Positions 16,287-25,162 are shown, counted from the stretch's first letter. The stretch: 32,600 nucleotides of DNA from Acidobacteriota bacterium (GCA_018268935.1 JAFDVS010000103.1:11712-44311), one strand, 5' to 3'. Notes: generated from the letters alone by a model not told the origin. Program-made: numbers and translations.

Positions 16287-17705
16287 ATGCTCCTTCGGAT
16301 TCTGGCGGCTGGTTCCCTCGGCATCCTGCTTCGCTTTGCCGTCAACCTGCAACCATCTCCCTGGCTCGCCTGGCTCGTGCCGGGCCTCCTGCTTTACGCC
16401 GTCCTGCGCGCCGATGACCGCACTTGGCGTCCCTATGCGTTCGCCGCCTGCGCCATCGGCTACCATGCCAACTCCACCTACTATTTCCAGGTGATGCCTG
16501 CCGTGGCGGGAATCATCATCATCCTTGCGCAGGCCCTGATTTTCCTGTTTGTCCTCTCAGAAACACAGCGGGCGATCCGAAGCACACCCGCTCCGTGGAC
16601 CATCGCCGCTTACCCCGTCCTCTGGGTTGCCGTGGATACTCTCCTGGCGGCTCTCCATCCCGACGGCAATTGGGCCAGCCTCGCGTTCACGCAATCGGAC
16701 TTCCTCCCCTTCATACAGACGGCATCCCTGCTGGGTGTTCCCGGCGTCCTGTTCCTGCTGTGTCTCCTTCCCTCGGCGATAGCCATCGTCCTGGCCTGTG
16801 GCTGGCGGTCCCGGCCTCGCCTCTTTGCCCTCGGCGCAGTGCTTGTCCTCGAATCCGCCGCCATCCTGTATGGCGCGCAACGGCTGAGCGCACCGCAACC
16901 TGCCCCCAGCATCCCCATCGCGATTGCCGCCGTCGACGATGCCATCGGACTGCAGGCCACTCCCGTCTATATCAGGAAAATTCAGGAGGCCTACGAAAAC
17001 CACATCGCTTCTGCCGCCGCGCATGGCGCGCGCCTCGTCCTACTGCCGGAGAAGATCGCCGTAACCACAGAGCCCGGCGCCGGGGAATGGAACACCCTCT
17101 TCGCAGCCTCCGCACAGCGGCGTCGTGTATGGCTCCTGGCAGGGCTCGCCGTCGAAACCAGCCAAGGCATTTCCAACCAGGCCTGGCTCTACAACCCCGA
17201 AGGCCACCGCGACATCGTCTACCGCAAACACTTCCTCGCCCCTCCCGAACGCGCCCGCTACATTCCCGGCGACAGCTACAGCCTCCGCGAGATAGATGGC
17301 ATCCCCTTCGGCATCGCCATCTGCAAGGACATGCATTTCGCAACCCTGGGCCGCCAGTACGGCCAGCGCGGCGCCGCGGTCATGCTCGTCCCCGCCTGGG
17401 ACTTCTCACTCGATGCCTGGATGGGGGCCAGAATCACGGCCTCGCGCGCCATCGAGAATGGCTACACCATCCTCCGGTCCTCCCGCCAGGGGCTACTGAG
17501 CGCAACCGATCCCTACGGCCGGATCATCGCCGAAAGCGAGAGCGCGCCGCTCCCCGGCCGTCTGCTCATGGCCTCCATCCCCGCTAGGGCGCGCATTCCC
17601 ACCCTCTACACCCGCACCGGCGACGCCTTCGGCTGGTTGTGCGTGGCCCTGGCCGCCCTCATCATGTGGCGCAGCAGATCGACCCGCTATACTCGAAAGC
17701 TGTGA
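16287..17705 (+). CDS. Lnt-like membrane protein with a nitrilase domain
   Basis: This 472-residue protein has an N-terminal membrane region (helices at about 4-20, 26-40, 70-92, 105-122, 145-170, 178-195), a periplasmic carbon-nitrogen hydrolase domain (about 210-450) and one last helix (about 452-465). This is the apolipoprotein N-acyltransferase layout. The nitrilase triad is visible as Glu255 (LLPEK), Lys314 (YRKHFL) and Cys346 (ICKDMH). In E. coli Lnt the essential Cys-Tyr-Glu and the PFGEY loop after the lysine are conserved; here they read Cys-Lys-Asp and PPERARY. The N-acylation of lipoproteins is therefore not assured; it may be a diverged paralogue acting on another substrate. It overlaps the RidA-family gene by 4 nt (GTGA). 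Confidence 0.75.
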   Translation: MLLRILAAGSLGILLRFAVNLQPSPWLAWLVPGLLLYAVLRADDRTWRPYAFAACAIGYHANSTYYFQVMPAVAGIIIILAQALIFLFVLSETQRAIRSTPAPWTIAAYPVLWVAVDTLLAALHPDGNWASLAFTQSDFLPFIQTASLLGVPGVLFLLCLLPSAIAIVLACGWRSRPRLFALGAVLVLESAAILYGAQRLSAPQPAPSIPIAIAAVDDAIGLQATPVYIRKIQEAYENHIASAAAHGARLVLLPEKIAVTTEPGAGEWNTLFAASAQRRRVWLLAGLAVETSQGISNQAWLYNPEGHRDIVYRKHFLAPPERARYIPGDSYSLREIDGIPFGIAICKDMHFATLGRQYGQRGAAVMLVPAWDFSLDAWMGARITASRAIENGYTILRSSRQGLLSATDPYGRIIAESESAPLPGRLLMASIPARARIPTLYTRTGDAFGWLCVALAALIMWRSRSTRYTRKL

Positions 17706-18169
17706 CCGCCCTTGAAAACCTCCAACGCCTCGGGCTCACTCTCCCCGAGCCTCCCGCCGCCGTCAGTAACTATCTTCCCTGGATACGCACCGGCAACCTC
17801 ATCGTCACCGCCGGCCAGCTTCCCTGGCAGGGCAAAACCATGCTCTATCCCGGCAAACTCGGCGATAGCGTCTGGGTCGAGGATGGCTACAAAGCCGCCC
17901 GTCAGGCAGCCCTCAACGCCATCGCTCAACTCCATGCCGCTACCGGTGGCGACCTCGAAAAGATCGTCAGGATCGTTCGTGTCGAAGGCAACGTCCACTG
18001 CGCCGCCGGCTTCCGCGATCATCCTCGCGTCCTCGATGGCGCCTCCGACTTCTTTGTCGAAATCTTCGAAGAGCGTGGCCGGCATGTCCGCTCCGCACTC
18101 GGAATATCGGACATGCCGCTCAACGCATCCATCCAACTCACCGTCTGGGCCGAAGTCGCCGCCGGTTAA
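17702..18169 (+). CDS. RidA/YjgF-family protein
   Basis: This 155-residue protein belongs to the RidA (YjgF/YER057c/UK114) superfamily, many members of which hydrolyse reactive enamine/imine intermediates. It matches the longer bacterial subgroup that begins with a short helix followed by LPEPPAAVSNYLPWIRTGNLIVTAG, includes VEDGYKAARQAALNAIAQL and ends with RSALGISDMPLNASIQLTVWAEV. Whether it has the arginine-dependent deaminase activity of RidA itself is unclear; I see no clear equivalent of the canonical catalytic arginine motif. The start is GTG 17702, overlapping the TGA of the Lnt-like gene; a longer in-frame start at 17639 would lie far inside that gene. Confidence 0.87.
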   Translation: MTALENLQRLGLTLPEPPAAVSNYLPWIRTGNLIVTAGQLPWQGKTMLYPGKLGDSVWVEDGYKAARQAALNAIAQLHAATGGDLEKIVRIVRVEGNVHCAAGFRDHPRVLDGASDFFVEIFEERGRHVRSALGISDMPLNASIQLTVWAEVAAG

Positions 18170-18945
18170 GCAGGCGGCTGGAACAAAGCGAACATCGCAC
18201 CCTGCGGATCGGCAACATACGCCATCCGCCCCACCTTCTCCATCGTCATCGGCCCAAACACAACTTTCCCGCCCATCGCTGTCACCTTCGCCGCCGACGC
18301 ATCGCAATCGGCCACCAGGAAATAGCTCATCCAGTGCGAAGGCACGTTCGGGTCGCGATGTTCCGGAGGCACTACGCCTCCAATCATCTGCTGCCCGTTC
18401 ATGATGTGCAGATAGTTGTCCCCCGGGTTCTCCCCCCGCATCATCTTCCATCCGAACATCGCTTCATAAAACGGCACCGCCTTCTCCGGCTGCTGGCTGC
18501 TCAACTCGCCCCAACAAAACGTGCCGGGCACCCCCGTAATCAGCGTGCCGTGGTGTGACTTTGATTGCCAGACGCTCAACACTGCGCCCGTCGGATCCTG
18601 GAAAGTGACCATCCGCCCGTAGTCCGCTACGTCCATCGGCGGGCAGAACATCGTGGCCCCCAGCCCTTGCGCCTTCTCCGCAGCCGCGTCCGCGTTCCCT
18701 TCCACATACGTCATCCAATGGGGCGGAATCCCCTTGGCTACCAGATCCGGCATCAGGGTGTACGCCGCCGCGCACGGCCTCCCTTCTAACTCGAAGACCG
18801 TGTATACCGCGTCCGGACCCATCGGCGTGTCCCGGATGGTCCATCCAAACAGCTCGCTATAGAATGCCTTCGCGCCATTCTGGTCACTGGTTCCCAATTC
18901 GAACCAGCAGAAATCTCCCGTCTCATGTCCGTCGATATGTGGCAT
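18166..18945 (-). CDS. Two-domain VOC (glyoxalase/bleomycin-resistance-like) protein
   Basis: This 259-residue protein holds two tandem vicinal-oxygen-chelate modules. The first begins with GDFCWFELGTSDQNGAKAFY (residues 10-29) and ends near PTGAVLSVWQ; the second begins with GTFCWGELSSQQPEKAVPFY and ends with PQGAMFALFQ. Both show the F(Y)xxLFGW-type helix (SELFGW, EAMFGW). The duplication matches a family of about 260 residues found in actinobacteria and acidobacteria, with no firmly assigned substrate. ATG 18945 is preferred because homology begins at GHETGDF; the longer frame adds unrelated residues. Its TAA and that of the RidA-family gene overlap in one TTAA. Confidence 0.88.
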   Translation of the reverse strand: MPHIDGHETGDFCWFELGTSDQNGAKAFYSELFGWTIRDTPMGPDAVYTVFELEGRPCAAAYTLMPDLVAKGIPPHWMTYVEGNADAAAEKAQGLGATMFCPPMDVADYGRMVTFQDPTGAVLSVWQSKSHHGTLITGVPGTFCWGELSSQQPEKAVPFYEAMFGWKMMRGENPGDNYLHIMNGQQMIGGVVPPEHRDPNVPSHWMSYFLVADCDASAAKVTAMGGKVVFGPMTMEKVGRMAYVADPQGAMFALFQPPA

Positions 18946-19021
18946 GCCGATCAGTGTAGCGGCAAACACATCCAAAGTCAGTGGCGCCCCCGTAACAGAT
19001 AGTGATACGATTCTGACTTCC

Positions 19022-21046
19022 GTGCTACGCTTTCTCGCATTCTTGCTACTTGCCCCGGCGCCCGCTCAGGAACTGCCGAAGATCCACACTACCGTCGTGA
19101 TCACGGCCTCCACCATCGAGCCATCGGTCGACCGCCGCAACTCCGAAGTCTTCCAACAGACCCTGTTCTCCCGCGATGACCAGGTCTTCCATCAGCTCAA
19201 CGCAGGCATCAATGCGGGCCAGCATGAGGGCGGCGGCAAGTCCATCGAAGTGCGCCGCTTCGGCTTCAACCTCGATCACGGCGGCGTCAGCGGCGGTCTG
19301 AAAGTCCTCGTCGACAACATCCAACAGAACCAATCCACGCAAGGACACGGCCAAGGCTACCTCGGCTCGCTGAAGAGCCTCTCCCCCGAACTCATCCAGG
19401 AAGCGCAGATCATCAACGGCCCGTTCAGCGCCGAATACGGCGACTTCAGCGGGCTCGGCGTGGTTCATATCCGGCTGCGTGAATCCTTCCCCGATGAGTT
19501 CACCGCCAAAGTGCAGGGCGGCTCCTTCGGCACCAAACGCGGCTTCCTTTCCTACAGCCCCACGCTGCGCGACCTCGACTCCTTTCTCTCCTACGAAGGT
19601 TCCTACACCGACGGCCCGTTCCTCAAGCCGCTCGAATACCGCCGTGACAATCTCACCGGCAACTTCACGCGCCATCTGGAACACGGACGCACCTACTCCA
19701 TTAAGCTCAACGGCGGCCGTAACCATTACAATTCGTCCGGCCAGATCCCTCTGTCCCTCATCAACTCCGGACAACTGGACCGCTTCGGCTATCTCGATCC
19801 GGGCGAAGGCGGGCGCATCCGCTCCGGCACCATCGCCGGCTACTTCAGCCAGCAGAACAGCGACGGCTCCGTCTGGAAGCTCGATGGCTTCCTCGGCCGT
19901 TCGCTGTTCGATCTCTATTCGAACTTCACCTACTTTCTCAACGACCCGGAAAACGGCGACGCCATCCAGCAGCATGACAGCCGCCTCCAGCAGGGCGCCA
20001 ATGCGCAATACCTCAAACCTGCCCACGCATTCGGCGGCATGAGTCTGCTCACTGCCGGCGGCAACTTCCACGACTCGCAGATCAACGTTGGCCTCTATCC
20101 CCGCATCGGCCGCACGCCCATCGGAGTCACCACCAAAGCCAACGCGCACGTCACCAATGGCGCCGGTTATCTGCAGGAATCGCTCAATCTCCTCGGCAAC
20201 AAGCTGCAACTCACCGGCGGGCTTCGTTATGACGTATTCCGCTTTGCCGTCGAGGACCGTGTCGACCCGCTTGCCGGCGATACGCAAACCTCCACTCAGT
20301 TCCAGCCGAAGGCCGCGCTCGCCTTCACGCCCTCAGCGCGCGTGCCTTTCACGCTTCATGCCAACTACGGTCGCGGCATCTCTTCCATCGATGCCCGCAG
20401 CATTCTCACCAACCGCGACGGCAAGCGCATCGCCACGACAGACTTCTACGAAGTGGGCACTTCGCATCACTGGAACCGCCTGGGCCTTGCTCTCGATGCC
20501 TTCTGGATCGACCGTTCGAACGAACTCGTCTACATTGCCGACGACGGTTCACTCGAGTTCCTCGGACCCAGCCGGGCTTACGGCTATGAAGCGAAGACCT
20601 CGGTGGAACTCACCAAAAAGCTGACCCTCAGCGCGGGGCTCACGAAGGTGACCAACGCCTTCTATCGCGGTACTGATCCGCGCGTCTATGTCGACCGCGC
20701 CCCGCACTTCGTGGCCAACACCGGCCTCACGTTGTCGAACTGGAAGGGCTGGAGCGGCTCGATTCGCATGCGCTCCATCAACAGCTACCGCCTCGATGGC
20801 GAAGATGCTTCCATCCGCGCCGCCGGCCACACGGTATTCGATTTGAGCCTCGTGAAGAGGCTGCGCCGCAACCTCGACGCGAGCTTCGCCATCGACAACT
20901 TCACCGATCGTTCCTATTACGAAACGCAGAACAACGTCGAATCCCGTCCCTACATGGGCGGCCTCGCTTCCACAGGTATTCACGCGACGCCGGGCTATCC
21001 GCTCACCGTCACCGTCGGCCTCACCTTCCGTTTCCGCGGCAAATAG
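19022..21046 (+). CDS. TonB-dependent outer-membrane receptor
   Basis: Starting at GTG 19022, the product has 674 residues: a signal peptide (residues 1-16, FLAFLLLAPAPAQ), then a plug domain (about 20-155) with VVITASTIE, EVRRFGFN and INGPFSAEYGDFSGLGVVHI, then a 22-stranded-type barrel ending in an aromatic terminal strand (TVTVGLTFRFRGK). Such receptors import scarce ligands across the outer membrane, driven by TonB-ExbBD; the ligand cannot be read from sequence. Unlike many acidobacterial TonB receptors, it has no N-terminal carboxypeptidase-regulatory-like domain. An upstream in-frame ATG at 18944 would add a hydrophilic extension ahead of the signal peptide and is disfavoured. A hairpin terminator follows immediately. 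Confidence 0.93.
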   Translation: MLRFLAFLLLAPAPAQELPKIHTTVVITASTIEPSVDRRNSEVFQQTLFSRDDQVFHQLNAGINAGQHEGGGKSIEVRRFGFNLDHGGVSGGLKVLVDNIQQNQSTQGHGQGYLGSLKSLSPELIQEAQIINGPFSAEYGDFSGLGVVHIRLRESFPDEFTAKVQGGSFGTKRGFLSYSPTLRDLDSFLSYEGSYTDGPFLKPLEYRRDNLTGNFTRHLEHGRTYSIKLNGGRNHYNSSGQIPLSLINSGQLDRFGYLDPGEGGRIRSGTIAGYFSQQNSDGSVWKLDGFLGRSLFDLYSNFTYFLNDPENGDAIQQHDSRLQQGANAQYLKPAHAFGGMSLLTAGGNFHDSQINVGLYPRIGRTPIGVTTKANAHVTNGAGYLQESLNLLGNKLQLTGGLRYDVFRFAVEDRVDPLAGDTQTSTQFQPKAALAFTPSARVPFTLHANYGRGISSIDARSILTNRDGKRIATTDFYEVGTSHHWNRLGLALDAFWIDRSNELVYIADDGSLEFLGPSRAYGYEAKTSVELTKKLTLSAGLTKVTNAFYRGTDPRVYVDRAPHFVANTGLTLSNWKGWSGSIRMRSINSYRLDGEDASIRAAGHTVFDLSLVKRLRRNLDASFAIDNFTDRSYYETQNNVESRPYMGGLASTGIHATPGYPLTVTVGLTFRFRGK

Positions 21047-21053
21047 CAAAGAG

Positions 21054-21092
21054 AAAGGGCTGCCCACCCTCATCGGATGGACAGCCCTTTTT
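21054..21092. terminator. Strong hairpin terminator between convergent genes
   Basis: AAAGGGCTG (21054-21062) pairs with CAGCCCTTT (21082-21090), with a further CCA/TGG pairing inside, and the stem runs into TTTTT on the plus strand. Because the stem begins with AAA, the minus strand also ends in a T-rich tract. It is therefore likely to terminate both the TonB receptor and the converging OmpA-like gene. Confidence 0.88.
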
Positions 21093-21111
21093 AGGGTTCG
21101 TGTGTACTTGC

Positions 21112-24096
21112 TTAGTAGGCGGCGAAGAACACCTTGGTGGTGGCCTTCGAGAACCTGCCTTGCGAGTCGGTCACCGTCAGTTCGAACGTGTACTCACCGA
21201 AGGCGAGCGGATCGAACCGTACGGTCGGAGTGGCCGTATCGCCGCCGAGCAGCAGTGCCGGTTGACGGCCCACTGCACGCCAGGAGAAGCCAATCACCAA
21301 TCCTTCCGGATGCCGCGAACGCGTGCCATCCAGACGGGCTTCCTGACTGGTCGTCACCTGGTTCGGACCAGCGTCCGCAACCGGTCCGCCTGAGCCCTGC
21401 TGCTGCGTGACCTTCACGTCAGCACGGGCGATCTGCGAACCGCGGCGGCCAAAGGCGCGCAACGTGTAGACGGTGTCGACGGTCGGGTTCACCGTGATGT
21501 TCCCGCTTGCGCCAACCACGCCTACTCCATCCAGCACCACTTCCGTCGCGCCTTCCACGTTCCAGGTCAGCACCACAGGTGCGCCAGGACGCGGCGACGT
21601 TGTCGGATTGGCCACGAAGCTGAGGATGCGCAACGCAGGCAGTACCGTCACGGTCGTTTCCGCCGTTACCGTACCCGAGCCATTGCGCGCCGTCAGGACG
21701 TAGGTGGTGGTGGTTGCCGGGCCCACATTCGTGCTGCCCGTGATGGCCACTTCACCCACCGTGCTGATGCTGACATCGGTGGCATTCTCCACCTGCCAGA
21801 CCAGCGAGGCTTGTTCGCCGTTGACGATCTCCGCCGGAGCCGCGGTGAAGCGCACGATGCGAGGCATTGGCGCCGGGGTGACCCGTACCGCAACCTGCGA
21901 CGTGGCTTGGCCGAAGCGGTTGCGCGCCGTGATCACGTAGGTGGTGTTGCCGTCCGGCGTCACCGTCTGCGAGCCACTTTGCGCCACGCCGCCTACACCG
22001 CTGATCTCCACGGTATCGGCGTTCTCGGTCTGCCAGCTGAGCGTTGTCGATTGGCCGGCCACCACGTTCATCGGTGAGGCGGTGAAGAAGATGATTCTTG
22101 CATCCGGCCGCTGCACGGTGACCGTGACGGTTTCGCTTACTTCGCCGCCGCGATTGCGCGCAGTCAGCTTGTAAGTGGTGGTCTGCTCAGGCGAGAGGTT
22201 GGTGGAACCGCCGCGCGCATCGACACGGCCAATGCCGTCGATGGTCACTTCATCGGCGTTCTCCACGGTCCAGGTCAGCGAGGTTGCCTCGCCGGCGCGG
22301 ATCTGTTGCGGATTGGCCACGAAGCGCGTGATGCGGACCTGCGGGGTGCGCGAGACAGACACGTTGACACGAGCCACCGACGAGGCGCCCTTGTCATCCG
22401 TGACGGTCAAGCGGAACGAGTAGCTGGAGCCTTCCGTAGCGGTGAACGTAGCCTTCGCCGTGTTGGCGCCGGACAGCGATACCGCCGGACCACCGGTTTG
22501 CAGCCACTGGAAGGTGATCGGGTCGCCTTCCGGATCGGACGACGCCGAGCCATCGAGCGTAACCTGACCGGGGTTGATGCCGATCTGGTCAGGACCCGCA
22601 TCGGCGATGGGAGCATCGTTGCCGGTGCGCACCTTGCGCGTGATCAACTCATAACGGACGCGAGGCACATCCACCGGAATGGGGTGCGCCGCGGCCTTGA
22701 ACTCCTTCGGGCGAATGAAATTGCCCAACTGCACACCAGCCACGACACGGCCGTTGTTGCCGCGTCCGAGGAAGGTTTCGTTCATGCCGCCTTCGAGTGT
22801 GAAGGCCCAGTACTGATTGAGCGGGAAGACGAAGCGCAGCGTACCGCCGGGACGGTCCGCGCCGCCGTAGCTCTTGAGGTACCCGAGGTTTCCTTCGAGG
22901 TACACATCCTTATAGAGGCCGAGAGTCGTCTGGGCGCCGATCTGATCGACGGCCTTGAGCAACGTCTCCTGCGTGATGGTGCGGGTCAGCGCTTCGCGGC
23001 GCAGCACAGCGTTGTCCAGGAACGCCTTGGTTCCGAACATTCCGACCTTGCCGCGGCCGAAAATGTAATCCAAGGTCATAGCGCCCTGCCCGAGCGTGCC
23101 GCCCGAACGCAGATCGTTGATCTGGATGTTTTTGAAGCTGCTGAACAGGCCGGCCTGCACCGACTTGTAGCGGCTGACCAAACCGAGGTCAAACTGGCCT
23201 TCCTTGCGGTCGCGGAAGTAGAGGTATTCGCCTTGTCCCTGGAACGCGAAGTGTTCCTGGAAGGGTGCGAAGTAGCGGGCCTTTCCGGTGAAGGTCAGTT
23301 TGCGGGCATCGTCGATGCCGGCGTTCAGGCCGAGCAGGGCGAACCGGGGCATCTTCGATTTGTTGATGGCGTCGGTGGCCGACTTCTCGGTGATGGAACT
23401 GACTTCATTGGAACTGAGCGGTTTGGGCAGGCTCGCGATGGCCTTGTCCGTGGAAGCCTGCGCGTTCTTCAGAGCGTCGATCTCCTTGCGGAGGCCGTCG
23501 TTTTCTCTCTTCATATCGCGCAGCATCTGGGCGATTTCGTCCAGACGATCGAGCTTATCCAGTTTCTTGCTGATCGAATCGCAGCAGTCTTCCTGCTTCT
23601 TCATGGCGTCGGCCAGCGACTTCTGGAGACTTTCGATGACGTCGCCGATGCCTCCATCCCCCACCACCTTGCCGTTGGCATCGGTGACGGTGACATTCAC
23701 GCGGCGATTCATGAAGCGGGCTTCGGCGGAAGTGCCCGGGACCTTGGGGCTGCGCTTGCCGCCGCTGCTGGCAGTGATGCGCGAAGGATCGGCGCCGTAC
23801 TTCTGGAGGAAGTCCTTGACCGCCTGCGCGCGTTTCATGCCGAGCGACTCATTAGACTTGGCTGATCCGCGATCGTCCCCGTGACCCACCAGGCTGACCT
23901 TGTGGCCGGGGTTCTTCTTCAATAGCTCCGCCAGCCGGAGAAGGCTGGGGTATCCATCCACTAGTACGGACGAATTGGTTTCAAAATTGATCTCCTCCCA
24001 ATCGTCCTTGGATGCGGTGGTGGTGTTGCCCTGGGCAAACAAAGTTGCCGCAGCCAGGGCAAGAAGCGAGACTCGCCCACACAACCGGCGATTCAT
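21112..24096 (-). CDS. Large surface protein: N-terminal OmpA domain, coiled coil, barrel-like region, PKD and Ig-like repeats
   Basis: This 994-residue protein has a signal peptide (1-22, ending LFAQG). An OmpA/MotB-type peptidoglycan-binding domain lies near the N-terminus (about 35-137): GHGDDRGSAKSNESLGMKRA with Asp74/Asp75, and FMNRRVNV with Arg131/132. A coiled coil (about 150-222) precedes a probable beta-barrel region (about 250-465, alternating strands with many aromatics). Then come a PKD-like domain (495-582, DAGPDQ ... DGSASSDPEGD), four Ig-like repeats (about 585-662, 665-740, 744-818, 820-897), each built around LTWxxENA-D-V-I-GVG and a TTTYxLTARN strand, and a second PKD-like unit (905-994). 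ATG 24096 follows GAGGAGG at 11-nt spacing. It is likely an outer-membrane/cell-wall-linked surface protein. The cluster of terminal Ig/PKD modules suggests adhesion or sheath assembly. Confidence 0.85.
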   Translation of the reverse strand: MNRRLCGRVSLLALAAATLFAQGNTTTASKDDWEEINFETNSSVLVDGYPSLLRLAELLKKNPGHKVSLVGHGDDRGSAKSNESLGMKRAQAVKDFLQKYGADPSRITASSGGKRSPKVPGTSAEARFMNRRVNVTVTDANGKVVGDGGIGDVIESLQKSLADAMKKQEDCCDSISKKLDKLDRLDEIAQMLRDMKRENDGLRKEIDALKNAQASTDKAIASLPKPLSSNEVSSITEKSATDAINKSKMPRFALLGLNAGIDDARKLTFTGKARYFAPFQEHFAFQGQGEYLYFRDRKEGQFDLGLVSRYKSVQAGLFSSFKNIQINDLRSGGTLGQGAMTLDYIFGRGKVGMFGTKAFLDNAVLRREALTRTITQETLLKAVDQIGAQTTLGLYKDVYLEGNLGYLKSYGGADRPGGTLRFVFPLNQYWAFTLEGGMNETFLGRGNNGRVVAGVQLGNFIRPKEFKAAAHPIPVDVPRVRYELITRKVRTGNDAPIADAGPDQIGINPGQVTLDGSASSDPEGDPITFQWLQTGGPAVSLSGANTAKATFTATEGSSYSFRLTVTDDKGASSVARVNVSVSRTPQVRITRFVANPQQIRAGEATSLTWTVENADEVTIDGIGRVDARGGSTNLSPEQTTTYKLTARNRGGEVSETVTVTVQRPDARIIFFTASPMNVVAGQSTTLSWQTENADTVEISGVGGVAQSGSQTVTPDGNTTYVITARNRFGQATSQVAVRVTPAPMPRIVRFTAAPAEIVNGEQASLVWQVENATDVSISTVGEVAITGSTNVGPATTTTYVLTARNGSGTVTAETTVTVLPALRILSFVANPTTSPRPGAPVVLTWNVEGATEVVLDGVGVVGASGNITVNPTVDTVYTLRAFGRRGSQIARADVKVTQQQGSGGPVADAGPNQVTTSQEARLDGTRSRHPEGLVIGFSWRAVGRQPALLLGGDTATPTVRFDPLAFGEYTFELTVTDSQGRFSKATTKVFFAAY

Positions 24097-24289
24097 GTGT
24101 TGTTGATCCTCCTCGGAGAGAAAATAGTTTTGGCCTGGTTCCTAAGACCCGCGAACGGGAGTCACGGATAGAGAAAGTGCCTTGGTTCGGGTAATTTTTT
24201 CCCGTTTTCAACTATCAGAGAGCCCTCAGAATGCAAGAGCGTCAAAGTGCATGCACGCGGGATGCCAGTCCGGTGCAATCGATAATGCC
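24097..24289. other. 193-bp intergenic region with two short hairpins
   Basis: This is the leader of the OmpA-Ig gene, downstream of the GNAT-fusion gene on the same strand. CCCG/CGGG with a 4-nt loop lies at 24148-24159, and CGGG/CCCG with a 9-nt loop at 24188-24204. A clean promoter could not be assigned. No DnaA box or other named site is visible. Confidence 0.4.
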
Positions 24290-25162
24290 TCAGGCCTGCT
24301 CCTTGTACAGGCCAGGCCGCGTGATCTCCATCCAACGTTCGGGGCGTTCCACAATCTGGAAACCGTACTTCTGATAGAGACTCTGCGCATCACGTGTCAC
24401 CAACGTCCAGCGGCGGAAACCCTGCAGGCTGGGATGGGCCATCACGCATTCCATTAACCACTTTGCCACACCTCGACCCCGGTAGTCCTCATCCACAAAC
24501 ACATCGGCAAGATACCCGAAACTCGTGAGGTCTGTGATGACGCGGGCAATGCCGACCTGACGCTGTCCGTCATACACACCGAACGGGACTGAGTTGCGCA
24601 GGCACTTGGCCAGGGTCGACTTCGGGATGCCTTCCGCCCAATAGGTGGTGGACAGGAACGAATGGATTGTGTCGAGATGCAACAGTCGTGGGTTCGTGCT
24701 CACCAGCAGTCCGTCCTTGCGCCAGGCGGCGGGGAGCGCCTTCAAGTCGGGGGCTTCCCAGCCGGTGCGGGCGCGATCGTCCTTTGCCACCTCGTAGCTG
24801 TAGTAGTCGCGGTGGATGTCGCTGCGGCGGCCATAGGCGCCCACCATGGCACGCACCCCCTCGGCGCCCGGAAGGCCCAATTCGTTGAGGAAGGCTTGGC
24901 CCAGATACATCCAGAAGCGGGTAAGGGTTTCGTGATACTTGCTGAGGCTGCCGCTGCGATGCAAGGCGTAGCGCTGAATGCTGGCCCGAACCGCGTCGAT
25001 TGCACCTTCCACCGGCGTGCGAAGCAGGTAGGCTCCGGCCACGGCAAGGTGAGCCGCGTGGGTCCATTCCGCACCGGGAATGGCGCAGTGCTCAAAGTCC
25101 GACAGGTAGGCATCCAATGCGGCATCGGAGGCGAGTTCAGGGGCTGTTGCATCGAAGATCAT
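24290..25162 (-). CDS. Fusion of an uncharacterised helical domain with a GNAT acetyltransferase
   Basis: This 290-residue protein is made of two parts. Residues 15-125 resemble a small standalone bacterial protein of unknown function with the pattern F-x7-P-x-AEWTHAAHL, IQRYALHR, and SKYHETLTRFW. Residues 168-282 form a GNAT fold: FLSTTYWAEGIPKSTL, GIARVITDLTSFGYLADVFV and the acetyl-CoA-binding loop DYRGRGVAKWL (226-236), then SLYQKYGF near the C-terminus. GNAT enzymes acetylate amines of small molecules or proteins; the substrate is unknown. ATG 25162 is chosen; a TTG 15 nt upstream would also be in frame. The Lrp/AsnC gene is divergent, with 27 bp between ATGs. Confidence 0.82.
   Translation of the reverse strand: MIFDATAPELASDAALDAYLSDFEHCAIPGAEWTHAAHLAVAGAYLLRTPVEGAIDAVRASIQRYALHRSGSLSKYHETLTRFWMYLGQAFLNELGLPGAEGVRAMVGAYGRRSDIHRDYYSYEVAKDDRARTGWEAPDLKALPAAWRKDGLLVSTNPRLLHLDTIHSFLSTTYWAEGIPKSTLAKCLRNSVPFGVYDGQRQVGIARVITDLTSFGYLADVFVDEDYRGRGVAKWLMECVMAHPSLQGFRRWTLVTRDAQSLYQKYGFQIVERPERWMEITRPGLYKEQA

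Noticed and set aside
22306..23865. A 519-codon plus-strand frame opposite the OmpA-Ig gene
   Set aside because: The composition follows the complementary codons of the real gene; no signal, motif or ribosome-binding site.
24290..24315. GGCCTG/CAGGCC hairpin at the end of the GNAT-fusion gene as a terminator
   Set aside because: It overlaps the stop codon and is not followed by a T-run on the transcribed strand.
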